5,723 nucleotides of DNA from an uncultured Eggerthellaceae bacterium (GTDB lineage: Bacteria; Actinomycetota; Coriobacteriia; Coriobacteriales; Eggerthellaceae). The DNA is taken from NCBI GenBank assembly GCA_947632575.1, contig CANRPV010000098.1, positions 1 through 5,723 of the forward strand. Direction: 5' to 3'. A program made the translations under genes and the position numbers. The notes under the pieces were generated by a model. The model was not told the origin of the DNA and did no database searches. It worked only from the letters and a program-made list of their open reading frames with translations. Positions 1 to 5,438 of the stretch are shown piece by piece (positions within the stretch are counted from its first letter, which is position 1; each line of letters starts with the position of its first letter).

Positions 1-1920
1 TACGTGGATTTTCCGACACTCATCGTATCCCTCATGTCCGGCGATTGGTTGTTCTTCAATCCTGGTGAAATCACCTGGGATAGCAAGCATCACTCAATAG
101 TCGGAATCCAGGCAAATGCCATGAAAGTCAACGACCTTATGGATTATGTCAACTCCGTGGTCGGTGATTTTGACGATGTCAACGAGGTGGTCAATTACTT
201 CGTGGGTTTTCTGAATGAAGCCGAAAAGGATGAAGGACTCATTGTTCCTAGAAGCTCTATTGCTCCCGGAGTAGCCCAAGCATTGCCCGAAGGGGATATG
301 ACGGGAATAACCTTTGCGAACCTTGCCGCTTGCGGATCAGCGTTTTCGATACAAATGACAAAGCCGGATAGCTACATCGTTTTCTTTGATACACGGCTTT
401 CAGCAGGCATTCCACAATTCTTCAATCTTATGGCTCGTTTGATCTGGGATTTTAGGCAGTTACTCGGATCGCTTATGGGAAAGCCGTTCGAAGTTACATT
501 TATGGCTACGAGAAATATTGATGCAGATGAATATTTGGGCAATGTAGATGCCTGGGTTAACGGTGCGCAGAACAACCCCAATACTATGAAGGTCAGCGAG
601 CAGCCAGTCGTGGATATTGGTGCAGCAACCAGTTTGGATGGTGCCGGCGAAATTGCGGAAAGCGCCATTGATGAAAACTTATCCGATGTCGATGATTCTT
701 CCTCTGAAGAATCTGAAGGATTGGTAAGTGTTGAGCTTCTGCGCGCTATCCTTGCGATTCAGCAGTTAATGGGAAAGGAATTTCCCCAGGATGTTCTCGA
801 TGATCTTGATCGCGCTGAAGCCGGAGATGAGAGCGTTGATCTTTTAGCGCTAATGAACCGCATAAACGATCTTTCCGGAGAAGCTCAAGTAGTCGACCTA
901 TCTAATGTCAGCTTTACGCAAGGCCTTACAGCTAAAGGGCGCCGTTTTTCCATAAGCGTTCCTGATGGATGGACGGTCATTGAAAACTACGAAGAAACGA
1001 GTCCGTTCGGTACCATAACACGCCCGTTCATTGCTTTCCAGGAATCTGATAAGGACAACTCGGATATTGAGCTGAGCGACAGAATCATATACGGCGTCCA
1101 AGACGCTGATGCTTCCATGGATGACATCATGAGGCAAATAGGTACGTATGATTTCAAGTGGATACAAATGTATTCGGTGTCATACAAGCAAGGTAGCAGT
1201 GGGAATGTCTTCAGCTTAAAGCCTGCAACTATCTGGAGTGAAGAAGTTGACGCGGTCAATACGCGTTGTTTTGTCACGCAGACCGAAATGATTGCGGGCG
1301 CTGAGTTCTATGTATGGCCTTATGCATTGGATCATATGGATTACCTTCGTTTTTCCTTCAGCAATATTGATGAGGAAGAATTCGAAACAGCACGTGAGCT
1401 TGTTAAGGTGATCGCTCAATCGGTTGAGCTTGATAATATTATTGTTCCCCAATGCGAGCAGCTTTTGATGAAGGCATCGAAAATCAAGATCTCCTCTCAT
1501 GATTTTGACGAGATGGTCGATATGTTTTTGAAGATCTATTCTTCGATGCGCCAGATGATTTTCAATGCTTCGGTAAATAGATATTGCAAAAATGGGATAG
1601 TTCGTTCAGACGAAGAAGGCTTACTTGCAGGGTCAAAGGGTTTGGTCGAGTTGGTCAACCGAGCTGTGTTAATGCTCAATAAACTTCTCGACACATATGA
1701 AATTCAGGCGAGTAGAGGAGCAGCTTCAAAGGATCTTGAGCAGTACCGCAACAAACTTATGTATTTCTACAAGACTGCAGTCTCTTTAGAATCAGCATTT
1801 AGCGGTGACATGGCTAAGAAGGCGAAAAATCTGGGGATATTGAAACCAACTGAAGAAGTTGAGAGTGTGCGTAAACGCCTTGAAAAGGTTACAGGCAATG
1901 CGATAGGTTTGTCCAAGTAA
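1..1920 (+). CDS. Large hypothetical protein with possible PsbP/DUF1795-like domain, 5' end outside window
   Basis: The frame is open to the left edge and ends at TAA 1918-1920. GTG at 4 and ATG at 34 could serve as starts, but no Shine-Dalgarno supports either, so the true start is probably upstream. Residue numbers count from GTG 4. Residues 1-200 are a mixed alpha/beta region I do not recognise. Residues 219-240 form an acidic Ser/Asp/Glu linker, followed by a helical acidic stretch (242-292). Residues about 308-478 run from GRRFSISVPDGWTV to a helix ending IAQSVEL. This resembles PsbP/DUF1795-type domains, which often occur in surface lipoproteins: an F-x-I-x-VP-x-GW opening strand and a closing helix. 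Residues 480-638 look helical and Lys/Glu-rich, possibly coiled coil. No membrane segment is evident in the visible part, and a signal peptide cannot be judged. The next gene starts 64 nt downstream. The coding call is firm; the domain call is a weak resemblance and function is unknown. Confidence 0.85.
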   Translation, partial: YVDFPTLIVSLMSGDWLFFNPGEITWDSKHHSIVGIQANAMKVNDLMDYVNSVVGDFDDVNEVVNYFVGFLNEAEKDEGLIVPRSSIAPGVAQALPEGDMTGITFANLAACGSAFSIQMTKPDSYIVFFDTRLSAGIPQFFNLMARLIWDFRQLLGSLMGKPFEVTFMATRNIDADEYLGNVDAWVNGAQNNPNTMKVSEQPVVDIGAATSLDGAGEIAESAIDENLSDVDDSSSEESEGLVSVELLRAILAIQQLMGKEFPQDVLDDLDRAEAGDESVDLLALMNRINDLSGEAQVVDLSNVSFTQGLTAKGRRFSISVPDGWTVIENYEETSPFGTITRPFIAFQESDKDNSDIELSDRIIYGVQDADASMDDIMRQIGTYDFKWIQMYSVSYKQGSSGNVFSLKPATIWSEEVDAVNTRCFVTQTEMIAGAEFYVWPYALDHMDYLRFSFSNIDEEEFETARELVKVIAQSVELDNIIVPQCEQLLMKASKIKISSHDFDEMVDMFLKIYSSMRQMIFNASVNRYCKNGIVRSDEEGLLAGSKGLVELVNRAVLMLNKLLDTYEIQASRGAASKDLEQYRNKLMYFYKTAVSLESAFSGDMAKKAKNLGILKPTEEVESVRKRLEKVTGNAIGLSK

Positions 1921-1984
1921 ATCGTGTATCCTTCGCTGGCGATCTTCAAAAGACGTATTAAGGAATGGATTTGGAAGGCTGCCT

Positions 1985-2173
1985 ATGGCTACGATAGATG
2001 TTGATAAGCTGCGCGATTACCTGAGGGATTATTGCGGGACGGCAATGTTCAACGGATTTCCGGCGGCGTTTTTAGATGTGGTGGATATCGATTCCATGGA
2101 TGGAGTGGAGCTTTGCCGAAAGGCGGAAGATATGGGAATCGATCTCAATCGTTTTGTTGTTGGTGAAAGCTAA
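1985..2173 (+). CDS. Small conserved-type hypothetical protein (62 aa, GTAM motif)
   Basis: A 62-residue soluble, acidic protein. The start at ATG 1985 is supported by GGAAGG at 1973-1978 with a 6-nt spacer; the stop is TAA 2171-2173. Residues 5-17 form a charged helix ending in DY, then comes CGTAMFNGFPAA (17-28), an acidic segment with DIDSMDG (34-40), and a closing helix with AEDMGIDLNRF (47-57). From memory, short proteins with the same order (DY.GTAM..G.P, an acidic turn, then EL...A...GIDL) are common in Firmicutes and Coriobacteriia as uncharacterised proteins. I cannot verify that here and know no function. It has no signal peptide, membrane segment or metal-binding motif. It sits 64 nt after the preceding gene and 45 nt before the membrane-protein gene. 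It shares the latter's reading frame, separated by a single stop, but no start codon lies in the 45 nt between, so they are separate genes. Confidence 0.75.
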   Translation: MATIDVDKLRDYLRDYCGTAMFNGFPAAFLDVVDIDSMDGVELCRKAEDMGIDLNRFVVGES

Positions 2174-2218
2174 AAGGACATCAATCACGGCCCTTATCAG
2201 TTTGACGGTGATGCGAAG

Positions 2219-4015
2219 ATGGGCATGAGCTTTCGGATGTCATATAACGACATAATCTCTCGCCGATCAAACGTCATTTTGATAGTGGTCTTTTCCTATC
2301 TCTTTGCGCTTTCTTGGACGATACCTCTCTTCGTCGATAGCACGCCTGCTTCGGCATTCGTAGTCGCACTTATCTTTGTGGTTCCCCTTGCGTTTCTTGC
2401 CTCTTTGTTGATCGCGGTTATAAAAACGTTGCGGCAAGAACTGTCACCTTCAAGCCAAAAACTATCGCTCAAAATATTTGTGGCGGTACTCATTTCGCTT
2501 TTAGTCTGTTGGGGGATTACGTTTCTTGTTATGTATCCCGGGATTTGCACGAACGACTCGACCGACATACTGAAGATGATCTGGGGAATGCCATTTGAAT
2601 CAGACCATTTCCGCTATGACGGACTGAACAACCATCATCCGGCGTTTTATGTCTTTCTTGTCTATCTCGCTTTGCAATTAGGCTCTTTGCTTGGACTGAG
2701 CCAGGCTATGTCGGTTGGCCTGGTAAGCCTTTTGCACATGATCACGCTGGCTTTATGCTGTGCATATTTCACCTCAAGGATCCACGCTCTTCTGGGTTCT
2801 CGAATAATGCTTGCCCTTTGCTGGCTGTTTTTCTTCTTCAATCCCTTAATTGCTCAATATTCCGTGACGGTTTGGAAAGATATCGTCTTTTCGGGTATTT
2901 TCCTGGTCTTTCTTGTTGAGCTGTTCGTGCTAGTGCTGATGAAGGAGCAGTTTTTCAGCAGTAAGCTCGATCCCGTCGTCTTTACTACTGCCTCCATCAT
3001 GTGCGTTCTTTTACGGAGTAACGCTCTTCCTGCGATCGGGGTCGCCTTCATAGTGGCTCTTTGTGTTTGCAAGCCAGTTCGGAAACAACTCGCTAAGGTT
3101 GCGGGCATTGTTGCTCTTGTCTGCGTGGTGGTGCTTGGTCCGCTCTATGCGATCATCGGCATTCAGCCAGGTCATTTTGTAGAAGGGGTGAGCATTCCGC
3201 TGCAGCAGGTATCTCGTGTGCTTGCTGAGGAATCGGACAATATAAATGATGAGCCGGAAAACGCAAACAACAACGCAGATCTCGTGAACGATGACGCGGA
3301 TCTCGGAAATAGCGACTCGGATTTTGGAAATGATGGCTCGGATCTCGGAAATAGTAATTCAAGGCTCATAAACGATGAGCAGGAGCGCTTTTTCGATGAG
3401 CTACTTCCGATAGAGCTCTATGGACAAAACTACAACCCTGCTATGGTTGACAACATCAAGTTTCTTCCCGATTTCGACGATGACTTCCTTGAAGCTCATA
3501 AAGGCACTTTCTTTCTGTATTGGTGGCAATTGGGTCTGCAAAACCCAGATATTTATGCACGGGCTTGGTGCGATCAGACGAAACCTTTCTGGAATGCCGC
3601 CAGCACCACCTGGTATGTTGCGCCCCCTGGTTACTCGCTTGCAGATGGGGAGGAGAAGGTGTCGAGAAACCTGATCTACGGGCTCATTGACTACGAGGAT
3701 CTGTCTGTGATTTTGCAGCTTGCTTTGGAAATGGGTCAGACTCTATATAACATGGCTTGGCTTGCCTGGTTCGTTCTTTTTAGCTGTCTTGCCCTCTTTT
3801 GTCTTGGAGAAAAGAAATATCTCATATGTATGGCTCCGTTGGTTGTTTGGTGGATAACGCTTCTGATTGCCGCTCCGGCGACGGATTTTCGATATATGTT
3901 TCCCGTACATTTAGCAGTTCCATTTGTGGTGAGCCTTCTGTTCTTCTTCGCAGGAAAAGGCGACAACCAATCCTCATTGCAAAAGCCTGTCAAAGATGAT
4001 GAGCGTGTCGCTTAG
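2219..4015 (+). CDS. DUF6020-family polytopic membrane protein (GT-C glycosyltransferase-like), with repeat insertion
   Basis: A 598-residue integral membrane protein. Hydrophobic segments lie near residues 18-38, 44-68, 85-106, 142-160, 164-185, 196-216, 222-241, 254-284 (probably two short spans), 293-313, 507-529, 534-552 and 562-578. Family-type signatures in order: YPGICTNDS (106-114) and HHP (139-141) in the first outer loop, VWKD (218-221), LLRSNALP (264-271), SIPLQQVSRVL (325-335), a Trp-rich stretch with FFLYWWQLGLQNPDIYARAW (431-450), and DFRYMFP (556-562) before the last span. This order matches DUF6020 proteins as I remember them. They are uncharacterised and share a GT-C-like layout with lipid-linked-sugar glycosyltransferases and O-antigen-type membrane enzymes; substrate and activity are unknown. 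Positive-inside charges put the 106-141 loop and the large 314-505 loop outside. Residues about 338-388 are an Asp/Asn-rich insertion. The start is uncertain: ATG 2219, 2225 and 2237 are all in frame and none has a strong Shine-Dalgarno. Confidence 0.78.
   Translation: MGMSFRMSYNDIISRRSNVILIVVFSYLFALSWTIPLFVDSTPASAFVVALIFVVPLAFLASLLIAVIKTLRQELSPSSQKLSLKIFVAVLISLLVCWGITFLVMYPGICTNDSTDILKMIWGMPFESDHFRYDGLNNHHPAFYVFLVYLALQLGSLLGLSQAMSVGLVSLLHMITLALCCAYFTSRIHALLGSRIMLALCWLFFFFNPLIAQYSVTVWKDIVFSGIFLVFLVELFVLVLMKEQFFSSKLDPVVFTTASIMCVLLRSNALPAIGVAFIVALCVCKPVRKQLAKVAGIVALVCVVVLGPLYAIIGIQPGHFVEGVSIPLQQVSRVLAEESDNINDEPENANNNADLVNDDADLGNSDSDFGNDGSDLGNSNSRLINDEQERFFDELLPIELYGQNYNPAMVDNIKFLPDFDDDFLEAHKGTFFLYWWQLGLQNPDIYARAWCDQTKPFWNAASTTWYVAPPGYSLADGEEKVSRNLIYGLIDYEDLSVILQLALEMGQTLYNMAWLAWFVLFSCLALFCLGEKKYLICMAPLVVWWITLLIAAPATDFRYMFPVHLAVPFVVSLLFFFAGKGDNQSSLQKPVKDDERVA
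3272..3376 (+). repeat. In-frame 21-nt tandem repeat array (five units) in the DUF6020-type gene
   Basis: Five consecutive 21-nt units begin at 3272, 3293, 3314, 3335 and 3356. Each encodes a heptad with consensus (D/N/G)-(A/S)-D-(L/F)-G-N-(S/D). Units 2 to 4 are the closest to each other, sharing the core CGGAT-(C/T)T-(C/T)-GGAAAT. Units 1 and 5 are diverged edges (NADLVND and NSRLIND). The array covers residues 352-386 of the membrane protein, inside the predicted outer loop, between the SIPLQQVSRVL helix and the downstream DEQERFF helix. Because the period is seven codons, gain or loss of a unit would keep the frame. Confidence 0.9.
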
Positions 4016-4032
4016 CGCAATCGTCTAAGCGA
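4008..4032 (+). other. Inverted repeat overlapping the stop codon of the membrane-protein gene
   Basis: TCGCTTAG at 4008-4015 and CTAAGCGA at 4025-4032 are perfect 8-nt inverted arms. CG 4016-4017 and CG 4022-4023 can extend the stem by two pairs, with T4024 bulged and a CAAT loop. The left arm contains the TAG stop (4013-4015). No T-run follows, so it is not a standard intrinsic terminator. It could act as an RNA-end-stabilising hairpin or be incidental. Confidence 0.5.
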
Positions 4033-4059
4033 TGTCGTAGGTGACCCATCTTTGAGACA

Positions 4060-4075
4060 CTTGCACTTAAGCAAG
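4060..4075 (+). other. Small hairpin in the spacer before the HIRAN gene
   Basis: CTTGC (4060-4064) and GCAAG (4071-4075) pair around the loop ACTTAA. A pyrimidine-rich stretch with short T groups follows (4083-4091), which is weaker than a terminator U-tract. The rest of the 104-nt spacer (4016-4119) shows no clear promoter. TTGAGA at 4052 has no well-placed -10 partner. Confidence 0.25.
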
Positions 4076-4107
4076 CTGGTAATCTTCCTTTCAAAGAGAT
4101 GATCGAG

Positions 4108-4113
4108 AAAGGA
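4108..4113 (+). promoter_or_regulatory. Ribosome binding site that decides the HIRAN-gene start
   Basis: AAAGGA ends 6 nt before ATG 4120, a near-ideal spacing. The alternative in-frame ATG at 4099 has only AAAGAG directly abutting it, with no usable spacer, so 4120 is preferred. Confidence 0.65.
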
Positions 4114-4119
4114 AGAGTG

Positions 4120-4452
4120 ATGAGTGAGCGATCAAGGTACATGGCGGATTTTAATCTCGCAGGCATGCGCTATTGGGATGGCGCGCTGGTCCTCAGTGAG
4201 CTCAAGCCTGGGGTTGAGCTTCAGTTGGTGGCTGAGCCCGATAATCCGGTAGATGCTGATGCGGTGGCGATTTATTACAGTGATAAAAAAATCGGTTATG
4301 TGCCGCAAGCCTTAAATGAGCTTCCGGCGCAGTTGATTCATTTCGGCCACGGGGACATTCTCGAATGCCGTGTGCTTAAGGTGGCGCCTGAGGAAGATAT
4401 TTGGAATCAAGTGCATATCGGGCTTTATATGAAAGGCGATGCGAAACGCTAA
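4120..4452 (+). CDS. Stand-alone HIRAN-domain protein
   Basis: A 110-residue protein consisting almost entirely of a HIRAN domain (residues about 9-105). Visible signatures are FNLAGMRYWDG (11-21), corresponding to the F-x-(V/L)-x-G-x-x-(Y/F) opening strand; GVELQLVAEPDNPVDADAVAIYY (31-53), the L-x-x-EP-x-NP-x-D-x-x-A-(V/I) core; and KIGYVPQALN (57-66), the GY(V/I)P strand. HIRAN domains in the HLTF/Rad5 helicases bind 3' ends of single-stranded DNA. Single-domain bacterial members are mostly uncharacterised, so DNA binding here is inference from the family. No helicase or nuclease is attached, and no signal peptide or membrane span is present. The ATG 4120 start is chosen on the Shine-Dalgarno; ATG 4099 would add seven residues. 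The stop is TAA 4450-4452. The same frame then stays open to TGA 4540 through a repeat array that would encode Cys/His heptads. The domain is already complete at the stop. Confidence 0.87.
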   Translation: MSERSRYMADFNLAGMRYWDGALVLSELKPGVELQLVAEPDNPVDADAVAIYYSDKKIGYVPQALNELPAQLIHFGHGDILECRVLKVAPEEDIWNQVHIGLYMKGDAKR

Positions 4453-4453
4453 C

Positions 4454-4547
4454 ATGTCCTCATGCAAGCGTTGGCATGTCCTCATCATGCAGTAATGTGT
4501 CCACGTCATGCAGCAACATGCCCTCATCATGCAGTAATATGACCTCA
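4454..4547 (+). repeat. Intergenic 21-nt tandem repeat array
   Basis: Three full units occupy 4476-4496, 4497-4517 and 4518-4538, each built on ATGTCCTCATCATGCAGTAA plus one base. The first and third differ at one position (T/C at unit base 4); the middle one differs from the first at five. A shorter, diverged copy precedes them (4454-4475, lacking one TCA-type triplet), and a partial copy follows (ATGACCTCA, 4539-4547). The array fills most of the spacer between the HIRAN gene and the ADP-ribosylglycohydrolase gene. It is open in two forward frames: one reads as (M/V)-(S/P)-(S/T)-SCSN heptads, the other, which is the HIRAN frame after its stop, as C-P-(H/R)-H-A-x-x heptads. The third frame has a TAA in two of the full units. 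No Shine-Dalgarno supports translation of the array alone. The remaining spacer, 4548-4597, contains only the AAAGAGG Shine-Dalgarno of the next gene. Confidence 0.85.
4461..4478 (+). other. Hairpin just after the HIRAN stop codon
   Basis: CATGCAA (4461-4467) pairs with TTG (4471-4473) and CATG (4475-4478) around a GCG loop, with G4474 bulged: seven pairs. It lies 9 nt after the TAA at 4450-4452, within the first, diverged copy of the repeat array. No T-run follows, so it is a poor terminator candidate. Confidence 0.35.
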
Positions 4548-4597
4548 CGGCGGAAAGGCCTCTCTTTGGTTCTCCCGAGGTTAAAGAGGTTGAAACC

Positions 4598-5422
4598 ATG
4601 GAAAACGGATTACTGCGATCGATGGTCTATGGGGCAGCCATTGGCGATGCCCTTGGCGTACCATTCGAATCTCAAGCTCGAGGGAGCTTTTATTGCAGTG
4701 GGATGATCGCCGGTGGCTCACATCGCAAGCCTAAGGGGACGTTTTCCGATGACACCTCTTTGCTTCTAGCCACTTGTGACAGTATCCGTGCAACCGGAAA
4801 GATCGACCCGCATGATATGTGTGAGCGTTTCTGCCAGTGGCTTTACGAGGGAAAATATACCGCCGACGGAAAAGCGTTTGGCATGGGAGGAACTACGGTT
4901 ACCGCCCTTGACCAGGGCTATGGCTGTACCGATGAAAAATGTAATGGCAACGGATCCCTGATGCGTATTGCGCCACTTGCACTCACCGATGCGAGCGATG
5001 ATCAAATTCGGGAAGTTTCCGCTATTACTCACGGACATCGTTTCAGCCAAGAAGCCTGTGTGGCGTTTGTGGGGATTATTCGGGACGTGCTTTCAGGATT
5101 TTCCCTGTCCGAGGCGATCGTGGCTCATATTCCCGATGATCCACAGTTCGCGTTTATGAAGTCTGTCGAATCATGGGATCGCGATGAGGTCTCATCGAGG
5201 GCATGTGTGCTGGCTACGCTCGATGCATCCCTTTGGTGTGTTCTTAAGACCAACACGTACGCCGACCGTGTGTTGACCGCTGTTAACCTAGGTGGTGATA
5301 CCGACACTACCGCTTGCGTTGCTGGCGCCTTAGCCGGTGTGATCTATGGTTACGATACGTTTCCCCAGGAATGGATAAAAGATCTTCGGGCAAAAGACGT
5401 TATTGATGCCTGCTTGTTCTAA
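4598..5422 (+). CDS. ADP-ribosylglycohydrolase family protein (DraG/ARH-like)
   Basis: A complete 274-residue member of the ADP-ribosylglycohydrolase family. These are all-alpha, two-magnesium enzymes that cleave ADP-ribose from proteins or from other N-/O-glycosidic conjugates. Motifs appear in order: YGAAIGDALGVPFES (11-25) at the N-terminus; GTFSDDTSLLL (47-57), whose S50-D51-D52 are the expected first metal ligands; NGNGSLMRIAP (116-126), the substrate-loop signature; ITHGH (143-147); and NLGGDTDTTACVAGALAGVIYG (230-251), whose D234 and D236 with T237 are the expected second metal-ligand group. All key residues are present and the length is typical, so activity is likely. The exact substrate cannot be read from sequence. 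AAAGAGG at 4583-4589 lies 8 nt before ATG 4598. The stop TAA (5420-5422) overlaps the next gene's Shine-Dalgarno, implying cotranscription and probably coupled translation. It is cytoplasmic, with no signal peptide or membrane span. Confidence 0.94.
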   Translation: MENGLLRSMVYGAAIGDALGVPFESQARGSFYCSGMIAGGSHRKPKGTFSDDTSLLLATCDSIRATGKIDPHDMCERFCQWLYEGKYTADGKAFGMGGTTVTALDQGYGCTDEKCNGNGSLMRIAPLALTDASDDQIREVSAITHGHRFSQEACVAFVGIIRDVLSGFSLSEAIVAHIPDDPQFAFMKSVESWDRDEVSSRACVLATLDASLWCVLKTNTYADRVLTAVNLGGDTDTTACVAGALAGVIYGYDTFPQEWIKDLRAKDVIDACLF

Positions 5423-5427
5423 GGAGG
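5421..5427 (+). promoter_or_regulatory. Strong ribosome binding site overlapping the upstream stop codon
   Basis: AAGGAGG uses the last two bases of the ADP-ribosylglycohydrolase TAA. It is 11 nt from the in-frame TTG at 5439, only 2 nt from TTG 5430 and 23 nt from GTG 5451. TTG 5439 is therefore the best start for the last gene, although its spacing is slightly long. Confidence 0.75.
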
Positions 5428-5438
5428 ACTTGATCAAT

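Noticed and set aside
1921..1984. Promoter candidate (TATTAA at 1956 with a TTCGCT-like -35) before the small gene
   Set aside because: The match to a -35 box is poor and there is no upstream terminator. It is not distinguishable from background by eye.
1985..4015. One gene split by a premature stop, because the 62-aa protein and the membrane protein share a frame
   Set aside because: The membrane protein starts like an independent protein with a cytoplasmic N-terminus and has its own ATG codons. The small protein looks complete, so the shared frame is a one-in-three chance event.
4099..4119. Earlier ATG start for the HIRAN protein
   Set aside because: No usable Shine-Dalgarno precedes it, whereas ATG 4120 has AAAGGA at 6-nt spacing, and the domain begins well after both.
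4454..4547. Possible CRISPR array or iteron-type origin
   Set aside because: The 21-nt units are directly adjacent with no unique spacers, and there are no cas or replication-initiator genes. The copies are too few and too diverged.
4312..4599. Reverse-strand open frame with Cys/Met-rich repeated residues across the same array
   Set aside because: It is the shadow of the tandem repeat and of the HIRAN gene; no supporting start signal was seen.
4401..4706. Open frame of 101 codons covering the HIRAN 3' end, the intergenic repeats and the start of the hydrolase gene
   Set aside because: It overlaps two well-supported genes in another frame and has no Shine-Dalgarno. Its length comes from the repeat array being free of stops in that frame.
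5430..5438. TTG 5430 as the start of the epimerase-like gene
   Set aside because: Only 2 nt separate it from AAGGAGG, too close for efficient initiation. TTG 5439 fits better.
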